In this document: positions 1-7,300 of the stretch, piece after piece
Layout of the letters: the number at the start of each line of letters is the position of its first letter
How positions within the stretch are numbered: position 1 is the stretch's first letter
Source of the DNA: Sedimenticola sp.
Lineage (GTDB): Bacteria; Pseudomonadota; Gammaproteobacteria; Chromatiales; Chromatiaceae
Length of the DNA: 11,547 bases
Assembly (NCBI GenBank): GCA_030619405.1
Contig: JAUXBK010000062.1
Coordinates: forward strand, 1 to 11,547
Reading direction: 5' to 3'
Position numbers and translations under genes: made by a program
The notes under the pieces: generated by a model
The model's database searches: none
The model's input: only the letters and a program-made list of their open reading frames with translations
Told to the model about the DNA's origin: nothing

Positions 1-479
1 ACCAGCCGTCGGAAATTATCCTTCAGCATGGCATGGATGTTGTTGAACTGCCGGGTCTGGTCCATACCGTTGGCTTTCAGAATGGCCCACTGGATGATGG
101 ATGTCTCGAACAGGCCGGTGGGGGTATCCGCGTTGAACTCGATCAACTTGATCGGTTCGCCGTCCAGCCCGCCCGCCAGATCGAAGCGGCCGTAGAGGTG
201 CCAGTCATCCTTGTCCCAGCTCTCCTCGATCAGCCGGACCAGGTTGGAGGGTATTCCCAGCTCGTAGTAGAGCTGATGGTCGATCGCATATTGGGCCGCT
301 TCGACATACATGTCGTAAAGCCTGTTGGCGGCGCTGAAGTAGGCTTCGGCCTCGGGTTCGCTCACCTGTACCAGTTCACTGGTGATGTAGTCGCTGCCGT
401 CCTGGTCGGTATGCCAGGTCATACCGATCTCTTCCATCACCGATTTATCCAGGGGTTCAACCCTGAGGGTGTCGACCAT
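1..479 (-). CDS. Glutathionylspermidine synthase family protein (YgiC-like), 5' part only
   Basis: Partial gene: it begins at ATG 477-479 and runs leftward off the window, so only about 159 N-terminal residues are visible. Reading the minus strand gives a pre-ATP-grasp region with an LYGRFDLA stretch and, near residue 120, LIEFNADTPTGLFE. This matches the NADTPTSLxE signature of the glutathionylspermidine synthase C-terminal/YgiC-YjfC family. Family members are ATP-grasp ligases. In true Gss the domain joins glutathione to spermidine, but YgiC-type stand-alone proteins have no settled substrate. A GGAGG ribosome site lies inside the end of the upstream gene, whose TGA is only 3 nt before this ATG, so the two are probably translationally coupled. 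The pairing with a DUF1190 lipoprotein repeats the ygiB-ygiC arrangement of enterobacteria. The ATP-grasp catalytic part lies outside the window, so activity cannot be judged. Confidence 0.88.
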   Translation of the reverse strand, partial: MVDTLRVEPLDKSVMEEIGMTWHTDQDGSDYITSELVQVSEPEAEAYFSAANRLYDMYVEAAQYAIDHQLYYELGIPSNLVRLIEESWDKDDWHLYGRFDLAGGLDGEPIKLIEFNADTPTGLFETSIIQWAILKANGMDQTRQFNNIHAMLKDNFRRL

Positions 480-482
480 GGC

Positions 483-1115
483 TCAGCCTCCAAACGAGCC
501 GTAAGAGCTTCGCGACGAGCTGGTCCCGGATTTGCTGCCGCCGAAGTAGCCGCTGCGTGGTTTGCTGTTGCTGGCGGCGGCCTGCTTGTTGTATGGCTGG
601 GAGATGCTGCTGGTGGGCCGGCCGCCACCGTAGCGCTGTTGCGCCCCCTGGAAATTGCGGTTGCCCATCAGCCGGTTGGCCAGCATACCGCCGACCAGGG
701 CTCCGGCCGCCGACGCCAGTAGGACCTCTCCGAGCGACAGGCCACCAGAGCGCATGCCCTGCTCTTGAGTCAGGTTGGAGGTGCCGGCCTCTACTTTGGC
801 TGCCTCCTCTTCAGCGAGTTTCCGCAATTCCTCTTCCGGCAGAAAATGTTCGTTGCCGTCCAGGTCACGCAGAATTGCCCGGGTGGGGCCGGTGGTGGGG
901 TGTTTTTCCACCACTTTGTAGGTATCGGGATTCGAACCGGTCTGCTCGATGACTAGAAACTGGCTCTGCTCCAGCCCGGCATCCTGCAGGTTGCTGAATC
1001 CGCCTCCCTGCTGAGGCGCGTTGCCCTGGTCACCGCAGCCGTTGAGGCTGGCAACGACAGTAAGTCCGATGCTGCCGACGATCGAGTAGGAGAGTGCCTT
1101 TTTGATGTGCTTCAT
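483..1115 (-). CDS. DUF1190 (YgiB-like) putative lipoprotein
   Basis: A 210-residue protein from ATG 1113-1115. The N-terminus is a short lysine-rich signal (MKHIKKA), a hydrophobic stretch and a lipobox-like LNGC with Cys27, so outer-envelope lipidation is likely, although Asn at -2 is not ideal. Residues 30-125 are polar with an acidic EEEL/EEEAAK helix around 94-108. Residues 127-150 form a glycine-zipper-like hydrophobic segment (ASAAGALVGGMLANRLMG). The tail from about 160 is low-complexity, rich in Gly, Ser and Arg, ending SSYGSFGG. This layout resembles E. coli YgiB/YjfM (DUF1190), whose function is unknown and which also precede a ygiC-type ligase. The frame stays open upstream to 1328, but the lipoprotein leader fixes Met at 1115. 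The ribosome site is weak (GAAG, 6 nt away). Family assignment rests on architecture and neighbour rather than a strong motif. Confidence 0.75.
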   Translation of the reverse strand: MKHIKKALSYSIVGSIGLTVVASLNGCGDQGNAPQQGGGFSNLQDAGLEQSQFLVIEQTGSNPDTYKVVEKHPTTGPTRAILRDLDGNEHFLPEEELRKLAEEEAAKVEAGTSNLTQEQGMRSGGLSLGEVLLASAAGALVGGMLANRLMGNRNFQGAQQRYGGGRPTSSISQPYNKQAAASNSKPRSGYFGGSKSGTSSSRSSYGSFGG

Positions 1116-1149
1116 CTGCTGCTTCAATATCCTGGTAACGAGTGTGGGG

Positions 1150-1179
1150 AGTATAGACCGTGGTATCCGGCTGCAACAA
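1150..1179 (-). promoter_or_regulatory. Sigma70-type promoter for the ygiB-ygiC-like pair
   Basis: On the minus strand, TTGTTG (1174-1179) and TATACT (1150-1155) are separated by 18 nt. The -10 box differs from consensus at one position. It lies 34 nt before the ATG at 1115, a normal leader length, and sits in the gap between this pair and the preceding metallo-beta-lactamase gene. The pair can therefore be transcribed independently. Confidence 0.5.
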
Positions 1180-1224
1180 GCGGTGGGTATGGGAACGGTG
1201 ACAGATCTGTTTTTCCCGTGGTCC

Positions 1225-2163
1225 TCACCTTTCGGCCTCCAGTTGCAGATAGGTGCGGTTGATGTTTTTACGGTGCCAGCTGTCGTAGTGCTGCAGCTGT
1301 TTGAACCGGGGGGCATCAGTGAGTTCATCTACGGTCTCATCCAGCTCTTTCCATTCATCCAGGGCTGCGCTGACCCGGGTGACGAGCCAGTCGAGGTAGT
1401 CGCCGGTCTCCCGGCGGGCCTTCTCCAGATCGCAGGGGGAGCCATGCCCGGGTATCACGTGCTCCGGGTCCAGTCGTTCCATGGCATGGAATGCCTGCTG
1501 CCACTGGAGCACAGGGGAGATCTCCTGAATTCCGAGCATCCGTTCCACGTAAACCATATCGCCGGTGAAGACGATCTTCTTTTCGGGCAGCCAGACCACC
1601 GCATCGCCTGGAAAGTGTGCATCTCCGAACCAGATCAGTTCAAATCGGGTATCACCCAGCCGAAAACGGGCGTGGTCGCTCTCCAGGGGAGGTGAGGCAT
1701 AGACGGGGGTGATCTCCTCCGCCTGCTCTTTCAACAGACCCTCCAGGCGTGCCAGGTGACTCTCTGCAAATCGTTTCTGGGTCTCGACGGTTCGTTTCAG
1801 GGCGATGATCTTTGCGCCCTTCGCTCTGAAATAGCCGTTGCCCAGCCAGCGGTGATCCTGTGAGCCGGTATTGATCACCCAGCGTACCGGTTGGTCTGTC
1901 ACCTGCTTCACTGCCTGTTCGATCAGCCTGGCACCTCCCGGGGTAGCGCCTGAATCGATGACGGCCACGCCATCGCTGGTCACCACGAAGCCCATGGTGC
2001 TATTGAGGGCGAGGTTTTCACGAGTGCGTGGCCCGGTCTCCCCGACCAGGGCATAGACGCCCTCGGTAACCTGTTGCGGCTTCAGTTCGAGTGCCATGGC
2101 TGCGGTCATCCATGACCATCCGGCCAACAGCAGGAACAGGGTGTTAAAGAGAGGTGATGTCAT
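1225..2163 (-). CDS. Exported metallo-beta-lactamase-fold protein with degenerate HxHxDH site
   Basis: A 312-residue protein from ATG 2161-2163 with a GGGAG ribosome site 6-8 nt upstream. A Sec signal peptide (hydrophobic 6-24, AMA before Leu25) predicts a periplasmic product. The fold is recognisable: GFVVTSDGVAVIDSG (58-72, first strands and loop), INTGSQDHRWLGN (97-109), GDAHFPGDAVVWL (180-192, His183), FTGDMVYVERM (199-209, Asp202) and VIPGHGSP (236-243, His240). In active family members the second motif is THxHxDH. Here it reads TGSQDHR, so the first metal-binding histidines are absent while His183, Asp202 and His240 remain. The closest general type is the SoxH-like/quinoprotein-relay MBL group. 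It may bind one metal, use other ligands (His104), or have a non-hydrolytic role. Substrate unknown. It stands alone, with a 109-bp gap to the next gene. Confidence 0.82.
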   Translation of the reverse strand: MTSPLFNTLFLLLAGWSWMTAAMALELKPQQVTEGVYALVGETGPRTRENLALNSTMGFVVTSDGVAVIDSGATPGGARLIEQAVKQVTDQPVRWVINTGSQDHRWLGNGYFRAKGAKIIALKRTVETQKRFAESHLARLEGLLKEQAEEITPVYASPPLESDHARFRLGDTRFELIWFGDAHFPGDAVVWLPEKKIVFTGDMVYVERMLGIQEISPVLQWQQAFHAMERLDPEHVIPGHGSPCDLEKARRETGDYLDWLVTRVSAALDEWKELDETVDELTDAPRFKQLQHYDSWHRKNINRTYLQLEAER

Positions 2164-2414
2164 GGGTGACTCCCTGCCATTCGGTTTAATGGCTAACTTA
2201 TGAGGCTCTTACATATACAAACAAACACATGTTGTGATGCTCTACTGGAGCGGGAAAGATTCCGGCATCAAGATGCCAGAACCGGGTCAGACCGGGCAGG
2301 TGCCGGTGTCCAAATAACAAATATTTGAATGGTCAAAGTCTACCAGATTGGTCGCAGGTCTCAACGTTCTGGTCTGCAGACGCCCCCAGGTATGCAGCGG
2401 CCTCCCTCCTGCCA
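2164..2414. other. Non-coding gap upstream of the MBL-fold gene
   Basis: No convincing gene. On the minus strand a weak promoter candidate is TTGTTT (2219-2224), a 16-nt gap, then CATAAG (2197-2202), 34 nt before the MBL start. Small inverted repeats are present: GGCATC/GATGCC at 2264-2277, the palindrome CAAATATTTG at 2318-2327, ACCAGA/TCTGGT at 2342-2373 and GTCTGCAGAC at 2372-2381. None has a T-run, so I do not call a terminator for the stress-protein gene here. Confidence 0.35.
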
Positions 2415-2864
2415 TTACGCGTCGGGCCGGATTACCAGCACGTCCTGTTTCGCGCCGCCGACCACGCCGGCGGTGGTGGAGCCGATGAGTGCGCCCAGAC
2501 GGCCGTGCCCGCGGCCATGGGCACCCATCACGATCAGGTCCACCTGGTGCTCATGGGCAAACTCGAGGACAGCGCTGCGTGTGGAGTGTTCGGTCAGCAC
2601 GCATTCGAGCGCTGCATCCTCCAGTCCCAGCTTTTCCGCCAGTTGCCGGAGTTCTTTGTGGCAGCGGTTGGTGAGGTACTCCCTGGGGGGCTGGTTCTCC
2701 GGTGCAATCCAGTCGTTGGGAATATCTTCAGGAAAGCCGGCAATGACATGCAGCAGTGTGATCCGCGCCTTGGTATCCCGGACGAGTTTCACCACTTGGC
2801 TGCCGACCTTCTCCACCTGGGAGGAGAAGTCGACCGGGAACAGGATATGTCGATAGTCGTACAT
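2415..2864 (-). CDS. Universal stress protein, UspA family
   Basis: A 149-residue cytoplasmic single-domain Usp, the usual family length. It opens with YRHILFPVDFSS (4-15), the first strand with the ATP-contacting Asp12. TLLHV (36-40) is strand two and VDLIVMGAHGRG (108-119) strand four with the nucleotide loop. The final strand is DVLVIRP (141-147). The ATP motif, normally G-x2-G-x9-G-S/T, reads Gly114-x2-Gly117 then ten residues before Gly128-Ser129-Thr130, one longer than usual. ATP binding is therefore likely but not assured. The start ATG (2862-2864) has AAGGAG 8 nt upstream. Usp proteins are typically induced by starvation, respiratory or oxidative stress. The gene is monocistronic or a weak read-through partner of the upstream radical SAM gene, from which a probable terminator separates it. 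Confidence 0.93.
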   Translation of the reverse strand: MYDYRHILFPVDFSSQVEKVGSQVVKLVRDTKARITLLHVIAGFPEDIPNDWIAPENQPPREYLTNRCHKELRQLAEKLGLEDAALECVLTEHSTRSAVLEFAHEHQVDLIVMGAHGRGHGRLGALIGSTTAGVVGGAKQDVLVIRPDA

Positions 2865-2878
2865 AGGGGAGCTCCTTG

Positions 2879-2913
2879 GTCAGAAGGCAGAAGTCAGGGG
2901 TCAGAAGTTGGAG
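2879..2913. repeat. Short heptamer repeat (GTCAGAA-type) in the usp leader
   Basis: Successive 7-mers GTCAGAA, GGCAGAA, GTCAGGG, GTCAGAA, then degenerate GTTGGAG, all in the same 7-nt register. The array begins 15 nt upstream of the stress-protein start codon, so it lies in its mRNA leader. It is a different sequence family from the heptamer array at the right end of the window but has the same period. Confidence 0.6.
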
Positions 2914-3026
2914 GGTGATCACTCCTTGTTCCAAAAGTTTTCTTGTTTTTTCCTGCTCGATCCCATGCAACGTAGGATCGGGGGAATTCTGAATTCTCCA
3001 TTCTAATCTCAGACCCAAAGTATCAG

Positions 3027-3063
3027 AAAACCACCCGACAGGCCTGCCGGACGGCCCGGTTTT
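3027..3063 (-). terminator. Probable rho-independent terminator after amrS copy 1
   Basis: On the minus strand, 21 nt past the amrS stop, AAAACC and GGTTTT form outer arms around an inner stem CCGGC/GTCGG (one G-U pair) with an AGGCCT loop. The 3' arm ends in a T-run (TTTT). The outer A/T arms mean it might also work for transcripts arriving from the other side. It separates the radical SAM gene from the usp gene downstream. Confidence 0.5.
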
Positions 3064-3083
3064 AGAAACTATGCTGACCCCGA

Positions 3084-4208
3084 TCAACCGGAAGCCATGC
3101 GGAAGTCCGCCAGCCGTACCGGCTGCCGCCTCGATCCCCATGTACCGGGGGCCTTTTCGAACACGCCCGCACAGGGGGTCCCGCAGCTGCGGCAGTTGCC
3201 GTCCGGGGTGAGGCCCCAGTGGGTCAGGTCGTAGCCACGGCGGCCAATCAGCCGTTCACCACAGTGGTGACACCAGGTGCTGCCACCCTGTTCGTCGTCC
3301 ACGTTGCCGGTAAATGCATAGCGGACACCGTTCTCCATGGCGATACGGCGGGCCCGCTGCAGGGTCTGATACGGGGTGGATGGCACATCCAGCATCTTGT
3401 AAGAGGGGAAGAAGGCGGTGAAATGCATGGGGACGTCGGGACCCAGATGTTCCACCACCCAGCGGGTCATCTCATTCAACTCCCGGTCGGAGTCGTTCTG
3501 TCCCGGTATCAGCAGGGTGGTGAGCTCCAGCCAGACATCGGTCTCATGTTTGACGTATTCGAGGGTGTCGAGTACCGGCTGCAGGTGGCCGCCGGTGAGT
3601 TTGTGGTAGAACTCCTCGGTGAATCCCTTCAGGTCGATATTGGCGGCGTCCATGTGCTGGTAGAACTCTTTTCTGGGTTCAGGGGTGACATAGCCTGCAG
3701 TCACTGCCACGGAGCGGATGCCACGTTCGTGACAGGCTTTGGCCACATCGATGGCGTATTCGTGAAAGATGACCGGATCGTTGTAGGTGTAGGCGACACT
3801 GCGGCAACCCAGCCGCTCCGCCGCTTCCACAATGGTCTCCGGGTCTGCATGGTCGGCGAGGGTGTCCATCTCACGGGATTTGCTGATATCCCAGTTCTGA
3901 CAGAATTTGCAGGTGAGGTTGCAGCCGGCGGTCCCGAACGAGAGCACCGGGGTACCCGGCAGGAAGTGGTCGAGGGGTTTCTTTTCGATCGGGTCCACAC
4001 AGTAGCCGCTGGAGCGGCCGTAGGTGGTGAGTACGATCTGGTCCTCCACCCGTGCACGCACGAAGCAGAGCCCCCGCTGCCCCTCTTTGAGCTTGCAGAA
4101 ACGCGGGCAAAGGTCGCATTGGATGCGACTATCCTCGAGCGGGTGCCAGTATTTCGTGGGTACTACCCAGGGATCGGACAGATCGATCTTTTCCGCGTGG
4201 CTGGACAT
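3084..4208 (-). CDS. amrS: AmmeMemoRadiSam radical SAM enzyme AmrS, copy 1
   Basis: A 374-residue radical SAM protein from ATG 4206-4208 with GGAGG about 7 nt upstream. Its N-terminal region has the family's extra cysteines (CDLCPRFC, Cys31/34/38, plus Cys48). The SAM cluster motif is CNLTCKFCQNW (Cys96/100/103), which binds the 4Fe-4S cluster that cleaves S-adenosylmethionine. YTYNDPVIFHEY (140-151), TAGYVTPEP (170-178), NIDLKGF (190-196) and LTTLLIPGQND (229-239) are typical AmrS strands. A C-terminal zinc-ribbon-like set follows (WCHHC 312-316, Cys339, Cys342). The last 25 residues, after AGVFEK, are a basic tail not present in copy 2. The protein is cytoplasmic, with no leader. AmrS always co-occurs with AmrA and AmrB, but its substrate is, to my knowledge, unproven. 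The gene is divergent from the giant redox protein gene, 132 bp away, and not in the amrBA operon. Confidence 0.92.
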   Translation of the reverse strand: MSSHAEKIDLSDPWVVPTKYWHPLEDSRIQCDLCPRFCKLKEGQRGLCFVRARVEDQIVLTTYGRSSGYCVDPIEKKPLDHFLPGTPVLSFGTAGCNLTCKFCQNWDISKSREMDTLADHADPETIVEAAERLGCRSVAYTYNDPVIFHEYAIDVAKACHERGIRSVAVTAGYVTPEPRKEFYQHMDAANIDLKGFTEEFYHKLTGGHLQPVLDTLEYVKHETDVWLELTTLLIPGQNDSDRELNEMTRWVVEHLGPDVPMHFTAFFPSYKMLDVPSTPYQTLQRARRIAMENGVRYAFTGNVDDEQGGSTWCHHCGERLIGRRGYDLTHWGLTPDGNCRSCGTPCAGVFEKAPGTWGSRRQPVRLADFRMASG

Positions 4209-4296
4209 CAGGATACCTCCGGCTCAATTTCCTCAGAAACAATATGGGGGGATCTGCCGGAGATTAAAGGGGGTTTCTATCACATCCACCGGTGAT

Positions 4297-4324
4297 CTGA
4301 AAAAACAGGATTTAGTGGTATCAT
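4297..4324 (+). promoter_or_regulatory. Candidate extended -10 promoter for the giant fusion gene
   Basis: TATCAT (4319-4324) is preceded by TGG (extended -10) and, 16 nt upstream, by CTGAAA (4297-4302). Transcription would start near 4331. That leaves about 10 nt before GTG 4341 and about 49 nt before ATG 4380, which makes the later start more comfortable. Just upstream is the palindrome CACCGGTG (4287-4294), a possible operator in the divergent region. Confidence 0.35.
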
Positions 4325-4340
4325 TACTCTTTGTGTCGTA

Positions 4341-7300
4341 GTGAGAAAAACCCGTTTTTCGATTGCATTAGTGGCAGGGATGTACAGCGCGTTCCCGCAG
4401 AGTGAAAGGCAAGGGAGGGAGGGTATCTCGGCCAGATACCGGATCTTCATCGCCATCCTGATTCTGGGTGCCTATGCCCAGATCGCTCAGGCCATCCTGA
4501 TCCGGGAGGGCCTGGTGGTCTTCTATGGCAACGAGATAAGCCTGGGGGCCTTCTATGGCAGCTGGCTGTTCTGGATCGCGGTCGGTTCCCTGCTCATCTT
4601 TCACTGGCGTGATCGCCCCTTTGTCGGGCAGCCCCAGGTCTGGGTCCGCCGGTTGTTACTGCTCACCCCGGCGGTGCTGTTGCTGCAGGTGTTGTTGCTG
4701 CGCCTGGTGCGTCTGCTGCTGAACGTCTCTTCCAGCGAGTTTGTGCCGCTGGGCGAGCTCTTTCTCTCCCTGTTTTTGATCACCACCCCCGGCAGTCTGC
4801 TGCTGGGCCTTGCCTTTCCCCTGGCCTGCAAGGCGCTGCACGACGATTCCCTGGCGGCAACAAAAACCTCCACCGTGCGGGATGTCTCCTGGCTCTATGT
4901 AGCGGATGCCCTGGGGGCGCTGTCGGGGGGCGTTCTATTCACCTTTGTCTTCATACGCTGGCTGGGGCTCGCGGCCACCCTGGGGCTGGTCGCACTGTCG
5001 CTGACCTTCGCTGCCGGCCTGCTGCTGCGGGGAGGGGTGCGTCGCCGCTGGCCGGAGCTGCTGCTGGCCGCTGTCGGGCTGCTGATTCTGCTGCCGCCCA
5101 GTAGTCACTGGCTCGGCTGGCAGCTCGACCGGCTGCGTTTCCACACCCTGCATCCCCGGATGGAGCTGCTCGATTCCCTTGACACCCGTTACGGTCATCT
5201 GGAGCTGGCCCGTCTGGGAGAACAGGTCTCGGTGATCCGGGATGGGCAGATCAGCCAGAGCTTTCCGCTGCCGAGAGAGGTACAGCAGCAGGCGGCCTAT
5301 CTCATGTCACAGGCGGAAGGGGCTCGCCACCTGCTGGTGTTCGGCGGCTCCGCCAGCGGTCTGGTGACTGAACTGCTGCGTTACCCGGTAGATCGGATCG
5401 ACCTGGTGGAGCAGGACCGGCGTGCCTACGAACGTATCCTGCCCTGGCTGTCGGCAGCGGACCGAAAGGCACTGAAAGATCCCCGGCTGAAGGTCTGGTT
5501 CATGGATGGCCGCCGTTTCGTCAACCGCTGGCAGGGCGACCATCCTTTCGATCTGGTGCTGGTGCTCGATGCCACCCCATCCAGTGCCTACAGCAACCGC
5601 TACTTCACCCGGGAGTTCTACCACCGGGTACATGGGGAGATGACGCCGGACGGCGTACTCTGTACCAGCGTCAGCAGTGCCTCCAATTACCTGGGCAAAA
5701 CCGTCGGAAGCTTCACAGGGTCAGTCTATCTGACGCTCGAATCGGTGTTTCCCCACATCGCCATCATGCCGGGGGACGAGCATCTCTACTGTGCGGCAGC
5801 AGTCGCGGGGCGGGTGGTCGAATCGCCGGACGAACTGGAACGGCGCTATCTGGCGATTCCACTCGAACAGCGACCGTTTGATGCGGCTTCCTTTTACTCT
5901 CTGTTGCCCGAGGAGAATATCCGCTATGTACGGGAGCAGCTGCAACATTCTGACAGTGATCTGAATACGGATGAGCGCCCGGTGACCTACTATCTGAACA
6001 TGGTCCTGTGGGGCAAGTTCAGCGCCTCGGGCCTGGCCGAGTGGCTGGGGGAGCTGCGGCGCCTCGGGCCCTGGCCCTATCTGCTCCCGCTGCTGCTGGG
6101 TGTGGGGTTGTGGCTGTTGCGCACGGCCCTGGAGGGGTTTCAGAGACCGCATATGATGCGGCAGAGTGCGGCGCTCTCTCTCGCCCTGCTGGGTCTGATC
6201 GCCATGGCGGCCCAGCTGGTGGTGCTGTTCAGCTACCAGGCCCACGTGGGGTTCATATTCGAGCGTGTGGCACTGCTCAACGGCCTGTTCATGACCGGCC
6301 TCGCCCTCGGGGCCTGGTTGGGACAGTGGCAGGCCGGCCGCGGCAGGCCGGCGGATGCGCTGGCGGCAGTACTGCTGCTGGTGGTCGTGGCCATGGGTGG
6401 TATGTCACCCCTGCTCGGTTGGGTGGGGCAGGCGACCGGCGACTGGCAGGAGCCGGCCTATCTCGCCCTGGCCGCCATCCTGGGGATCCTCACCGGCAGC
6501 GGTTTCCCGCTGGCGGTCAGGATCACTGAGCTGGAGCAGCGGGGTGTGGTGCGCAGCAGCGGTCTGGCTCAGGCGGCGGACAATCTGGGCGGTGCCCTGG
6601 GCGGGGCCCTGACCGGGACCCTGCTGGTGCCCCTGCTGGGGGTGCGCTGGAGCTGCTACCTGCTGACCCTGTATGCACTCTTTGCCCTGCTGCCGCTCCT
6701 GTTTGCCCGTTGGGCTCCGGAGCGGCTGCCCCTGTTTCATCGCCGCGGCCACACCGCGTTCCCCTGGACCTCCCTGGGGTGGGTGTTCTCGTGGCTGGTG
6801 CTGCTGGCTTTCGGCTGGACCCTGATGCAGCCGCCCGGCCCCGCGCCCCGGCTCCAGTTCGATCAGCAGCGGCTGGCTCTGGTCAGTGGCTCCAGCCAGT
6901 TCGAGCTGAGGCCGGACCCCTTTCCCTGGTACCTGGGCAGTGGCGGGGATGCGGCGCCAAAAACGGCCACCCTCTCCACCATGGCGGCGGCACCCGGGAT
7001 TCAGGGCTATGCCGGCCCTATCAATCTGCTGCTCTCCCTGGACGAGCGTGGCCGACTGCGGGGGGTGCGCTACGTGGCGTCCAACGAGACCCCCTCCTAT
7101 ATCGAAGGCCTCGACCACTGGCTGGCCGGCCTCGCCGGGATCGACCTCTCCCGGGAGGGCCTCTCACCGCAGCGGGTGGATGGACTGACTGGCGCCACTG
7201 TGACCAGTCAGGCGGCACTGGCGGCGATCGATCGCAGCGCCGCTGCCGTCGGCAGAGTCGCCTTCGACCGCTCTTTTGCGCCTGGTACCTTGGGGGAGGG

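Noticed and set aside
33..722. 229-codon plus-strand frame across the ygiC-like and DUF1190 genes
   Set aside because: It is antisense to two genes with clear family motifs, a lipoprotein leader and ribosome sites; its product has no recognisable domain.
2264..2277. GGCATCAAGATGCC hairpin as a regulator site
   Set aside because: Short, with a 2-nt loop, no T-run and no second copy near a promoter; can occur by chance.
3219..4295. 358-codon plus-strand frame opposite amrS copy 1
   Set aside because: The minus strand encodes all AmrS cysteine motifs; the plus frame is a GC-codon shadow rich in Gly and Val with no domain.
4424..4437. G-quadruplex-like GGGAGGGAGGG near the start of the giant gene
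   Set aside because: Only three good G-tracts in close spacing; the nearest fourth is weak and the stretch is coding, so I do not call it.
6405..7118. 237-codon minus-strand frame in the giant gene
   Set aside because: Gln/Gly/Pro-rich low-complexity translation expected from the reverse of hydrophobic coding sequence.
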